Part shown: positions 47,691 through 58,336 of the stretch, in pieces
Numbering within the stretch: the first letter of the stretch is position 1
Layout of the letters: the number at the start of each line of letters is the position of its first letter
Assembly: GCA_047967505.1 (NCBI GenBank)
Contig: CM106541.1
Direction: 5' to 3' (one strand)
DNA: 64,000 bases
From: Dipteris shenzhenensis
Lineage: Eukaryota; Polypodiophyta; Polypodiopsida; Gleicheniales
Translations under genes and position numbers: made by a program
Notes under the pieces: model-generated
The model's database searches: none
Seen by the model: only the letters and a program-made list of their open reading frames with translations
What the model was told of the DNA's origin: nothing

Positions 47691-48560
47691 GCTATTGGAA
47701 AAGCATATGAAATACATTCTATTGATTGCTAGAGTGATAGTATACCCGTTTAGTATCAATTACCTTCTGCTTGGTCAGCTTGTCTACCAAATCCCAGGTG
47801 TCATTTTCCATAATGGTGTCCATCTTTGCTTGCATAGCATCCATTCTAGGATATCCCTCACTTCCTTGAAGGATCTAGGCTCCTCAAACTGAGCCACCAT
47901 ATCATAGTTCACAGAGGGAGTCTTCACGTTGCCTTGAGACCTACTCTCGAGAATGTCTGTGACCTGTGAGTCTGCTAAAGTCTTCAAATACCACTAAGGT
48001 AGCTTCTTCTCTGACGGAGGTGCCTTTGTTGAAGATGCCTTTGGAGCCGATATTGGAATGTCATGCTCCTCCTCCTCCTCCTCTTCAAGTTCTTTAGTCA
48101 TTTCCACCTCTTTGATGGTGACTTTGGGTGGGGTAGTGTCGGAAGTTCCTGAACCTCTTCTATAGTTTGGGGCTCTAACTCCTCAGAGATCATGCCCATG
48201 CTAATAAGGATCTGTTTCTTCATCGAGTCATAAGTGCAATAGGCCTTGGATTCCTCACTATATCCCACAAAGATGCATCTTTTGCTTTGGGAATCAAGCT
48301 TCGTCCAGTCATCTTTATGCACATGAACAAATGCATTAGAACTGAAATCTGTAAATAAGATATGGTTAGTTTCTTACCATACTAAGCTTCATATGGAGTC
48401 TTATCTCAACAGCCTTGGTCTTGGTTCTATTAAGGATGTGAACCAAAGTGTTCACGGCTTAACCCCAGTAAGCTTTCGAAAGATTTCTCCCTTGTCGCAA
48501 CATGGTCAATGAAACATCAACTGAATTAGAGGGCTTTGTCTGCTCATTCCTCCCAGCCAT
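47690..48560 (-). mobile_element. Ty1/copia integrase C-terminal and pre-RT fragment
   Basis: On the - strand: KAYWG and NTLVHILNRTKTKAV-like text (48400-48470), DDWTKLDSQSKRCIFVGYSE (48250-48310), a Glu-rich spacer, then EEPRSFKEVRD and LWKMTPGIW (47784-47900) leading toward RT. Shape and order match copia; frames are broken. Confidence 0.75.
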
Positions 48561-48809
48561 GGTTTCTAGTGATCCTCCTTAATTAGTTTTTGTCATGCTG
48601 CTTCCTTCTACTTCCTAGTTATCACTAGTACCGATTGGGATGCAACACTTGGTGTTGCCACACTTTGGCTCTCACTACCAATGATTCCAAGGGGTACATC
48701 AAGCTTTGCTTCATGGGTCAGTTGAGGCTTTGCTCTAAGTGGGAAATCCATACAAGAAAAATACCCAAAGACCACACAATCCTTTCCAGTCTCGGAACAA
48801 AGTGCCGCA

Positions 48810-49990
48810 ATGCCCAGTACATCTGCCCCCAATGCTCTTCAAGAAGCAAAGGAAGTCTACCTCAACACCAAAGTAGAGAAAGCTTGGTATCAAGCCTTGA
48901 AGGAATGGGTAAGACATGAACATGAAAAATTTGAGGGAGACCAAAGAGCAACGGCTAAGGACAAGGGACCAACACCACACAACATTGACACAGTGATTGA
49001 AGCCACCACTAACCCAAAGAGTAACGAAACTACATGCAAGTCATCCCAAAGTGGATGGAGCTACTCCAGTTTAATTAGCTACCCCATCACCATGCCAATT
49101 GGAGCCTGATTAAGAACTTCTCCAACCATGTGGGAAATTTTCAAGGGTTGGATAGAATTGGCACAGTGTTTGCCACCACATGAAGAGGAAGAAAAGGCTA
49201 TATTAGTGAAATTTGGTGCTTGGGATAACATAAAAAATGTAACCATCCTGCTAGAGCATAAATCCTTTGGCCAATACCTTGTAATAGTGGACGATGGGAT
49301 AGGTGTCATTATTCTTAAAAAAGATCTCTATGTGACGAATGGGGCCTCCCACTAATGAGTAATGCCAAAATCAACATACGCCTTGCCAACCACACTAAAA
49401 TGGAGCCACTAGGAATTGTTAACAATGTGCCACAAAAATTGTAGGAGCCAAGTTCACCGTGCAATTGACCATACTAGATTTCAAGTGCGTATCAGATGTT
49501 AATGGGAACACCATGTCTTTGGGAGGCATCAATACTCCATGATTGGGGTGCTAATAGGATCGCAATCCAAAATCGGGATACTGCTATGAAAATCAACTTG
49601 AGAACTAGGGAAATCAAGCCCACTATACCCAAGAACATTGATGACACTTCTTCCACCACAACCACTAGTTACGCATCACTTGAACTCAAACCCACAAAAG
49701 GTGATAGCCAAAGTGACTTCAACAATTGGATACATGCATTAGCCACAATTGACAATTGCAAAACATTACATCCAATGTTGACAGATGTGGATGCACAAAT
49801 GATATAGTATTATAAAGATTGACTATTGATCCAATAGCGGACGTTTCAATCATCTCTTCCCGGCCAGATCAACACTATATTGAAATCGAGCCTAGAGAGG
49901 AGCTTGGTGTATTGGATACAATCTATGAGGATTTCGAATAGGTGTGTAGTGAAACATCAACTGATGATTCTTGTTGCAGCGTGTCAACTC
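48810..49990 (+). mobile_element. Ty3/gypsy gag-protease relic
   Basis: An open gag-like frame (48810-49109; Glu/Lys-rich), then protease: VIVDDGIGVIILKKDLYV (49285-49340), KINIRLANHTKMEPLGIVNN in another frame (49370-49425), and EASILHDWGANRIAIQNRDT (49525-49585). The motif order is that of gypsy retropepsins. Paralogous to 30105-31650. Confidence 0.75.
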
Positions 49991-51589
49991 AGATGGATCT
50001 GTTTCGTTGGATATGGCAAAAGCAATAGCTTTGCAACATCCTCGAATTCTTCAAGGATCAACTGCACTCTTCAAAGGAGTGTTAGTGCTTCATACAATGC
50101 AATCGAGTTTCCCACGAGTGTCTTTGTTTGGCTTGGAGGAGAAGAAAGCTTTGAAATGGCGGCGAGCTTCTACTATGGATCAGACGATGTGATTTGTTTT
50201 TGCATCAGAAAGTGCTCAAAAGATTGGATGACACCCTCGTCATTCTCAAACAATGCCCTGAGTCTCCAAGTGGACCATCAATGCTTCAGCCACGATCTGC
50301 AGCTCCAAGGCCTTTAGCCGAACCTTCATCAACTCGATCTCTAAGGCTCTAAGCCCAAAGCTCCAGCCTCATAGTAGACTTCCTACGTAGTCCACAGCTG
50401 CCTCTATCTATTGCTATGTGCGAGTAGCTCATGGTTAGCCTCCTCCATTGTTCCAACAGCCTAAGCTCACAAGGCTTTAGCTAGCCTCCTTCAAGCTCCT
50501 ACCACCCCAACAATGATCGGCTACAACGACACCCTGCTAAAGCCCCCAGCAGTAGCTCCCGTGATCGCTCCAAGCTACAAGCCACCATCTGCTCTGCAGC
50601 TCCCATTGCCTCTCATCAACATAGACAAAGCCTCCAACAAAGCAATCAGCAACTCTACACAGGGCGCTTCAAGCAAACGGGCCATAACTCCAGCACATAG
50701 GCAGGCAGCCACCAAATAGCCAACGAATTGCCTCAGCCTACCTCCAAACGAAGAGCTCAAAAGAACACCTACCACGATCTTCTATGCATCAACGACGTCT
50801 CGCAAAAATCCAAAGTTCTCCAATTCTCTGAGATACACAAGAAAATGACACGTGGCACATTTGGAACCAAACCTACCTTAGTTGCCATGTCACCTAACCA
50901 TAGGGTGTAGCCTAGGCTAAGAAATAGCCACGTGGCAGATAGATTTGAACTCTAGTCAAGTTACAACCATGGTTAGGTTTACGGTTAGTTATGCCACATC
51001 ACTATGTGCCACCTAAGCACAATGCCATCCAAGCACAATTTTGCAAGCTGCATATGAACCCCTATGCCACATCATCAATAGCCCCTTTTCTTCACAAAAA
51101 CTTCGACAAGCCGTAACTTCCAATCCAGGAAGAATTTGCATACGCTCCAAAAAGGAAAAGTCATCGTCTTTTTGAGCTCTACGCATCTATTAAGTCAAAA
51201 TCATTGTTAGCAATTAGACACTGCCAATATTGAAAGAAATCAATTGGTAAGACCTTTGCAATAAATGGAAAAGTGACGCATGAATGCACACATCATTGTC
51301 ATAAGCATGCCAAAAGCACAAGTGCATGAGATGACCATAGCAAAAAGCATGGCATCCACACAGAAAGCATTAAGGCACATGGAAGAACAAAGCAACATGC
51401 ATCAAGCTACATCGAGTAAAGATGCAAATGTCATCGACATGAAGCATTGAGGAACAAAAACCCTTGCCAACCTTGCCTATATTTTGTAAAACAAGCCTGA
51501 CCACCTGAGAGTAGCTATGAAAGCACCCAGGGGAGGTATTGACATGTAAAAGCCACACTTGACCACCTTAAGTAGCAATGCAAGCACTA
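49991..51589. mobile_element. Insertion splitting the gypsy relic; contains a dispersed repeat
   Basis: Gypsy coding text stops near 49990 and resumes near 51990. The interval carries the inverted counterpart of the 7266-8880 repeat (clearest at 51108-51180) and TGCCACGTGTC-type motifs (50845-51060). The open frames (for example 49971-50192, 50513-50719) lack recognisable domains. Confidence 0.5.
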
Positions 51590-51680
51590 AGGGGAGGTGA
51601 TGGAATGTAACTCACATCTGATCACCTTGCAGTAGCCAAAGGATCCTGGCATCAAGGGGAGCTTTTAAGAGTTGTGGTGC
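51498..51680 (+). repeat. Three tandem ~61-bp units each ending in AGGGGAG
   Basis: GA(C/T)CACCTT...AGTAGC...AAGGGGAGGT recurs at about 51498, 51560 and 51620. Each purine run looks like a polypurine tract, and the last two units flank the putative LTR start. Confidence 0.75.
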
Positions 51681-51985
51681 CATGAGCACATAATTAGAGG
51701 CTAAGGTATGGTATAGGAATGTATTAAAGTAGCCACCCTAAGATGTGGACTACATGATGTGGAGATGTGGATTGAGGATATCCACAAGGAGAGATGTGGA
51801 TGAGAGGATCCCACATGGGTTGACTATTCAAAGGGCACTCTCTATATAAGAGTCCTCTCATGTATCATTGAATATATGTTGCAAGAGATATAGACTTTCT
51901 ATCTCCCTCTCATGTCTTATTCAGTGTGCTTTGAGCCTCCTTAGTTCTTTCGCAAATCTTGTGTGCACCAGGCTAGTACGATCAC
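51590..51985 (+). repeat. Probable LTR with TATA box
   Basis: Follows AAGGGGAGGTGA, starts TGGAATGTAACTC and has TATATAAG at 51843-51850. The end is unresolved. May belong to the element inserted at 49991. Confidence 0.5.
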
Positions 51986-51989
51986 ACTT

Positions 51990-52900
51990 CGACAAGAAAG
52001 AGGGAGTGCAATGCCAAAATGCTACGGTAGAGAACTTTAATGAGTTTGAAAGGATGCAAGCCAGAGTGGTGGAACTATAATTAACCAAGCCCACCCTTGT
52101 AGGAATTAAAATGGGAACCAAAGGGCCTTGAGAGTGTATGCATGGCAAAGGAATCACTCTCTCAAAGCAAAATGCCCATTGAGAATCCAACGTTAGTCTC
52201 CTAGAGCAAGAAGTTCCATAAGTTCAAACCTAATATGCAGATGAAGTCTTAGCTGGATAGTACACATAAAAAAGAATAGCAACTAGGTGTCGATTTAATA
52301 GATCAAGACTCCTCCACAACAAGCAGTAGCACGAATAATCAGGCTAGCACCTCACAATGCTATGAAAGCCTTAAGGAAGTACCAAACTATTTTAAAAATT
52401 ATACAAGAGGAAGCACAACAATAGCCATGCCTAGACCAATCTAAGAATCAGAGATCAAGGAAGCAAAAGAAATAGGGGAAACCCCAGCCTATGTAGGACC
52501 AGCCAAGACCAAAAAATTGGATCTTGCCTTGGAAGGACAAGAGGAACATCCTGTGTACACTATAGATGTGAGCTCCCTCACTCATCGACCTCTTTCCTCT
52601 ATATATTCCATCGATATTGCCAAGAAGGTTAATGTGATGGATGGATCCTGGCAAAGACTGACTATATCAAAAGGAAGTTCGGTGCTTATGCAACCAAATA
52701 GAAGGAAGAAGCCACATTCAAGTAATTTCTTTTTGGCATCTTGGAAGGGTAGGGTGAAAGATTTTAGAACCAAGGAGGGGATGAAATCAATAAAGGAAAT
52801 ATTGGTTCAACATGTATACATGCATAGAGAGCTTGTGTTGCGAGAGAATTATCCAACTTATCTTCCACAACACAGACCAAATTGTAAGTGACTTCATTGA
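51990..52900 (+). mobile_element. Ty3/gypsy relic, continuation
   Basis: NFNEFERMQARVVEL (52025-52077) matches FDEFERVQTRIVEL of the copy at 30640-30690. YFKNYTRGS and IGETPAYVGPAKTKK (52385-52520) match YFKNYTSGS and IGETPIYEGPPKT of that copy. Its final frame (52517-52891) is open but of unknown role. Confidence 0.7.
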
Positions 52901-53478
52901 GAATTTATATTTCATAATCAAAGAATTTCCTAAACCTCAATGTCTTTATTTTTCTTTTCAAATATATATCCTTCATCTTATGTGTAGCGGCAGCCTACCA
53001 AATGCATTTTAGGATTCATGGATGTGTTACATGGGTCCATAGGAGAGTTGCAATATCGAGGTAGATCAACAGTTAGCTCAGAGGCAACGGATACAAATTA
53101 TACATTATAATGTCAAACAAACTGATGATTCTTAGACAATCACTGCTGTTCAGGTGATGGTGAATGCTATGAAGACCAATGCCTAGGATGATCCTATGAA
53201 GAAGGTTGATCAAGGAGCTTCTGTTGTGCCTTTTCCTCGTCCACCACTTTCTCTTCCATGTTCTGATCTTGCCTTCGCCGTAGTAGTTGAACCTTTCTAG
53301 GCTCATATTGTTGGAGTCAGAGAAGGTCTACAATAGTTTTGGCTCTAAAGTTACAACCATAATCAACATTGTAACTATATTTTTTATCATTTACAAAGAA
53401 CAATGGAGATTAATTTCTCTCATATTGTAACAATTTGTCATTAAAAGTTTGTAATAGAAACATCTATATTCATGAGTC

Positions 53479-53479
<1 letters not shown>
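52901..53479. other. No supportable gene
   Basis: Short frames only. Confidence 0.35.

Positions 53480-53526
<47 letters not shown>
53480..53526. repeat. (CT)n microsatellite
   Basis: About 23 CT units. Confidence 0.95.
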
Positions 53527-53528
<2 letters not shown>

Positions 53529-53622
53529 CTCTATGGATTACAAACCAGAGTCTCATATATAGATGAATTTTATTTAACGTCATTATGCATTACAAACTTC
53601 CAAGAGTACAATGTGCCTCAAC

Positions 53623-55190
53623 TCAACTAGGAGGCTTTGAAGTAGTTAAACGATTCTCAGGTCCAAGCTCCGTAAATGGATGGGGAAGGGGCTCACGATC
53701 CTCATGTCCAAGCTCAGTAGTTTGAGGGGCTGGATGAGGGTCCTCATGTCCAAGTTCAGTGGACTGTGGAGGCATCTGAGGTTGGGCCTTAGGATCCTTT
53801 AGTCCTATCAAAGGGTCCTCATCCTACTCTCGAGTGAGGTCCTCCATCAATTTTGATCTCTGTCCCTCATCTAATTTCTTACATCTTTCCTCCTCCCTAC
53901 TTTTCTCTTGTGGTAATGAGGAGGCATATTGAAGGAGATCTACGATCATCCTAGCTCTAAAGCTTAACACAAATTGATCATCATAACTTTCTTTCGTCCT
54001 CTGCAAAAATGCAAACAAAACTTTAGTTTCAAGTTCAGTGAACATTAAGATTAATGTTATGTATGAATTTTAAATGCATCAATAATGGTACTTACAGAAC
54101 CCGGTGTATCTCCTGACAAATAAGCCTCCAAAATGTACTTAGTGTTTATAAGGACCCTCCATCCACAAGAGTGGGCATCGTATTATAGTAGTGTTTGTGA
54201 ACCATCCAGTCGCTTGTAAGCCTAAAATTATTTTAATTAATTTTGAAAAAGTACTGAGAGGGCAAAGGATTTAATGTCTTACGATCAAGTGCAGCGGTTC
54301 AATTGCATCCAACTTAGATGAATTTTTTTTGTAGAAATCAATTGCAAAAGATAGCTTCTTCAGACCACTGTAAGTTGCATATGTGAGTGTGAACAACTTT
54401 CTACAAAATAAATAACTTGTTATTTTAAAAAATTGTGATACTTATTTAAGGCATTGCAAATTCACTTACAGATCGATCTCTCGATGAGTATCGATGAGTA
54501 TGTGTAATTGAATTGAAGCAGAAGCATCCTTTTGATGGCAAATGTATTATAGCTAAACCCCAATGTCGAGTTCATTTGACAAATCCTGTAAAGATTAGAA
54601 TTTGTGGATTGAAAATAACAATCTAGCTCCTTATGGAATGTACTTACTAATCACTTACTCTGAATGGTAAGGGATGACAATTAGGGCCATAGATTCAAAA
54701 TTGCAATATGTGAACCACTTCGCAAGTTGATCCACCTGCTCCCTGGGATCCCTCATTTTGAAGGAGATAGATGGGTCCACGATATGTACCATACCTTGAA
54801 TCTCCTCATGTAACTTTTTTTTGAGTAAGTTGTAAATCAATAGAGGAATTTAGAATAGTGTTCAAAATAAGTGGTTGTCTTAATTGATATATAAAAAGAA
54901 AAACCTACTTGAGTCCTGCAAGGATAACTGTATCGGTAACTTGTCCTACTCTATCTTTGATTGCTTTGAGACAATCTTTTGTTAGGGTAAACTCTCTCAT
55001 TGACTCTACATCTGCAAAACTTATCCTTACAGCAAGTCCCAGTGTATTTAGATGCTCGAGAACATGTAGCTCTAGCTTTGCAGTATCTAGATTAGTGGAC
55101 AAGGTACGAAGATGCCTGGTGTCCTTATATTTTATCCTTTGTGCCTCCTCAAAGGCTGTTTTTACTCTTGTTTTTATTCCATGAGTCACT
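53623..55190 (-). pseudogene. Spliced ULP1/C48-type cysteine protease gene, broken
   Basis: Exons on the - strand with canonical junctions: 55190-54907 (coiled-coil-like, ends GTAGGT), about 54830-54659 (ends GTAAGT), 54585-54470 (CAG...GTAAGT), 54400-54283 (TAG...GTAAGA), 54221-54096 (TAG...GTAAGT), 54000-53623 (GCAG...stop). The C48 fold is recognisable: LIVIPYHSE, catalytic His in RHWGLAIIHLPSKG, the expected Asp position reads FNS (Asn), and the catalytic Cys lies in YDAHSCGWRVL with the oxyanion Gln five residues earlier changed to TAA. A 10-bp direct duplication (TACTCATCGA twice, 54487-54508) shifts the frame. Family members cleave SUMO or similar modifiers. Several plant DNA transposons carry such domains, so a transposon accessory gene is likelier than a host SUMO protease. 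The Pro/Glu-rich tail contains three TELGHED/TELGPEN repeats. Confidence 0.75.
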
Positions 55191-55723
55191 TCCTCTCTAT
55201 AGTCACCTCATCTTGTTTTGGTGTTTGAGCAGGTGGTATAAGCAAAATGTCTCTCGTCTTCATGTCTGTCATATCTATAGCCTTCAGGAGTTTGTCATAT
55301 CTCCATCTAACCATCTTTAAAGTCTTGATATCTTTTGCCATGATTATCACCCTATGGCTGTGGGATGCAAGAAGAAATGTATCCTAAAAAAACTCAATGA
55401 AAAAGTCCTCGGCAGCCACCTGCAATGCCCAAATAGTTGTTCTTTGCCACTGATATCCAAGGCCCACAAAGTTCATATCATCACAAACTTGCCTAACAAG
55501 CCTTTGAAAAGGAGCCTTAGGAATACATAGTCCCATGGCTTTATGAGCCCTTCTTATCCATTAGAATAGTGACCTTCTGTGTAAATCTTGTCTTTTTTGC
55601 TTGTTTGAGAAGATGCATTGGCTTTCCTTTTCTTGGATGTGAATCCTGTACTCTTGATGTTGCCAATTTTGCTATGGGTGGACCCCTATCTATCTTCTTA
55701 GTAGTAGCCCTCATCCTTGCCAT
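55186..55723 (-). pseudogene. Histone H3-like (CENH3-like) reading frame
   Basis: From ATG 55721-55723 the tail reads MARMRATTKKIDRGPPIAKL, echoing the H3 tail (ART.., Thr6, Lys9, Gly13, KQLAT). A two-base deletion near 55560 shifts frame just before the alpha-N helix, which then reads IRRAHKAMGLCIPKAPFQRL and aligns without gaps to H3 IRRYQKS...PFQRL. The histone fold follows: VRQVCDDMNF (alpha1), a loop with YQWQRT, ALQVAAEDFFIEFF (alpha2), then a TAG for Gln, DTFLLASHSHRVIIMAKDI (loop 2, alpha3). Between LVR(E/Q) and ALQ there are 20 residues, against 17 in canonical H3 and 19 in Arabidopsis CENH3 (from memory). AAED and the Trp are also CENH3-like. A C-terminal extension (about 55285-55190) leads straight into the ULP1 exons on the same strand. 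Whether it was one fused gene is inference. Confidence 0.8.
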
Positions 55724-55770
55724 TGTAATTGATGCTAAACTGCACCTGAGATCATAAAACATAAGTCATG

Positions 55771-55774
<4 letters not shown>

Positions 55775-55806
<32 letters not shown>
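55775..55806. repeat. (CT)n microsatellite
   Basis: About 16 CT units, about 50 bp upstream of the H3-like ATG. Confidence 0.95.
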
Positions 55807-55811
<5 letters not shown>

Positions 55812-56389
55812 GGCATGATAGAACATAGTGCAGGCATGAACAGAACACAGTTCTTTATCAAGGTTTATGTAGCCTTCTATCCCCTCTATCCTTTGCTACA
55901 ACTATTGATAGATAGCATGGAGTAAACTCTCCAATCAGTCTAGCATTATTAATTTATCAAAGTCAACATTCTTGGGCTAATGACAAATACTTTAGCATTT
56001 ATGGATGCTAGGCTGGAGCTGTAATGCTTCCCCAGCATCCTCACCTAGCATTATTATCCTATTGCTAGTTGGTGCTAGTTCATCCTACAAGAGGAAGTGC
56101 TCTGATGGAATGTTATATCGCTAAAGATATCACATGTGCTGCTCTGAGAGACAGACAAAGAAAATGCTAGATATGCTCAATTTGAGGATCATCAAATATC
56201 ACTGCCTATCATGTCTAGGAAAGACTAGAAAGCTTCATTGAAAAGGGTATATATACACATTAAAAACTTGTTTTGAGGTTTCATGGAATACAATGATTTG
56301 CATCATCCATGTGCAAGTTTGAATCTCGCCATGGGCAAGTCGAAGAAGATTTGTAGGGTCCTCTGTATTTCCATCACTTGTCTATTACA
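55807..56389. other. Probable intron or spacer
   Basis: No open frame support. It lies between the exon-like segment at 56390 and the H3-like frame. TTTGAATCTCG at 56323-56333 resembles a tRNA B box, without an A box. Confidence 0.35.
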
Positions 56390-56845
56390 CCATTAGAGAG
56401 AGCATATGTCCTCCAAAGTGCCTACTATTGCATTGGCTTCATGAAAACAAGCGTTTAAATCCGCACGCCATTCATCACTCGGACTGGCATCTGCAATCTC
56501 ATCACAGACTCTCCTCACAAGTTGCTTTGAATCTTCCGTCGACTTGTAAGCATTCAACATCTCCTCTTTTTGCTCTTGGCTTTCCTCATCTTCACTGTTT
56601 TGTTCAATACAGCGTCTAGCCCGGCATGTCCTGTATAAAAATTTAGCTCGTAAGCATAAGAATTACGTGATTCAATGAAGTGAAAAAAGAAAGCTAGAGA
56701 TATTCACCTCTTCTGCTGAGTTCAAATCAAGCAGCCATGTCCGTAACATATCCTCCTCGAATGATTTTTTGCTTATGGGTCCATATAAAAGGGATCTAAG
56801 GTAGAATTTTAGTTCGATAGATGTAGTCACGTAGTAATTGGCCAT
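56390..56845 (-). pseudogene. Two exon-like segments upstream of the H3-like frame
   Basis: The first segment starts at ATG 56845 (MANYYVTTSIELKFYLRSLL) and ends near a GTGAAT donor at about 56708. The second begins after TATACAG at 56631 with CRARRCIEQNSEDEESQEQK and continues AYKSTEDSKQLVRRVCDEIA and CFHEANAIVGTLEDICSL. The second resembles part of an H3 fold very weakly (YKST, LVRRV, EA...VG.LED). Function unknown. It may be the 5' end of the H3-like/ULP1 gene or a separate gene. Confidence 0.4.
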
Positions 56846-57125
56846 TGTCTTGGAAGGAAAATGAGAGAAGGAAAGAGGGAGCGATAGTGAGGGATGCACA
56901 ATGAGTCGCCCCTACTTCAAGAGGGATAGAAAGTGAGGGAATAGACAATGACATAAATTGAAAGAAGCACCCTCTTCAAGGTAGTCTTGTCCTCGGTCAC
57001 TTTTTGTCAATTCTTTATTTCCCTTTTTGTATACCTTATGTTGTGGATCACTTTCCTTCACCTCTAACACTCTTTTTTTTCAAGATATACCTCCCAATGT
57101 TTTGTGTAGAGAAATAGAGGGAGCA
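56846..57125. other. Putative bidirectional promoter region
   Basis: Lies between a leftward gene (56845) and a rightward one (57478). Contains TTTTTTTTC near 57072. Role is inferred from geometry only. Confidence 0.3.
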
Positions 57126-57194
<69 letters not shown>

Positions 57195-57239
57195 AAGTGT
57201 AGGAATCCAGTTCGTGAAGCAGAGAGAAAGAGGTAGAGT

Positions 57240-57304
<65 letters not shown>
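57126..57304. repeat. Two (GA)n microsatellites
   Basis: 57126-57191 and 57241-57304. The long Arg/Glu and Leu/Ser open frames across them are artefacts. Confidence 0.95.
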
Positions 57305-57307
<3 letters not shown>

Positions 57308-57477
57308 GAAGAGGAATCCAATTCATCTGGTCCAATCCGATTCACTCGGGTGAGATCAAGTTTGGCCTATTGTAGAAGGTTCTGAAGGTGCCTTCTCTCT
57401 TTCTCTCAATCCCTTCCTATCCCCTTCGTTTTTCAATGAGTTTTTTAACATTACGATGTATTTTCATAGGCTCCAAT

Positions 57478-57839
57478 GGCTCCAACAGAACAGGATTTAA
57501 AAACATATTTAGAACAACTATATCTCCAATACAAAGATATTGTCGGACCCCCTATTGAAACGGGAACTCTGCCTAGAGCGTTTCTCATCCCTAGCACACA
57601 AGATGGTGTTGACCGCTGTCTCAAATTTTGACAAGTCTGATCGAGAAATTTTAGAATATTCAATTGATGAGATGAAATTCTAGATCACACGAGAAGGACA
57701 CACACCTTTGGAAATGAAGCAAGAAGAGGACAAGGAAAAAGGAAATGGAAAAGCTAAAGTGGATGCAAAAACGAAAGGAAACAAGAAGAAAGACAAGGCA
57801 AAGTCAAGCAAGAGTGGCAAAAAGAGCTCTAAAAAGTAG
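57478..57839 (+). pseudogene. Small gene relic with Lys-rich C-terminus
   Basis: ATG 57478 gives MAPTEQDLKTYLEQLYLQYK then DIVGPPIETGTLPRAF, with a frame change near 57605. The second frame contains NFDKSDREILEYSIDEMKF and ends in a dense Lys/Ser tail (KKKDKAKSSKSGKKSSKK) and TAG at 57837-57839. The tail suggests a nucleic-acid-binding or nuclear protein. No family recognised. Confidence 0.4.
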
Positions 57840-58336
57840 CACTTTTGACTGTATTTGAAACATGTAAAAGAGAATGTATTTTCAATTACTGTTTCCCATC
57901 AATAATTGACATCTACAAGCATGTAGCCAATATACTTTCTTTATGCTTTTCATAAAATCAACTTCCAATAATGTTGTAAATATTTTAATGGACTATGCAT
58001 TATTATATTTTGTGTGATATGCGTTGAACTTAGCTTTCTTCTCGTGGATATGGAAATCATAATTTTATTGTTGGTGCTTCATTTAGATTGTGGAGATTAT
58101 TGAAATGTGCTTCATTTAGATTGTGGACAGAGACGGTAAATTGCTTTTTACAACTTGGATTGTATTACTTTATTGAAAGGTGCTTCATTTAGATTGTGGA
58201 GGGAGACAGTAAATTACGTTTTATAACTTGGTTTTGTATAACTTATTGAAATTGCTTTTTTGATTGAAGATAATAAATTTAAAGCGATAATTCAATTTTT
58301 GCCAATTTTGTCGATGAAAAGGAGGTTGTAGGGACA

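Noticed and set aside
52517-52891. 124-codon frame as an independent gene
   Set aside because: Its first part is paralogous to the gypsy relic at 30105-31650, so it is part of that element.
56270-56340. tRNA gene or SINE head (TTTGAATCTCG)
   Set aside because: B-box-like word only; no A box and no foldable stem set.
57027-57345. Arg/Glu and Leu/Ser open frames across the GA repeats
   Set aside because: Translation of (GA)n microsatellites on either strand.
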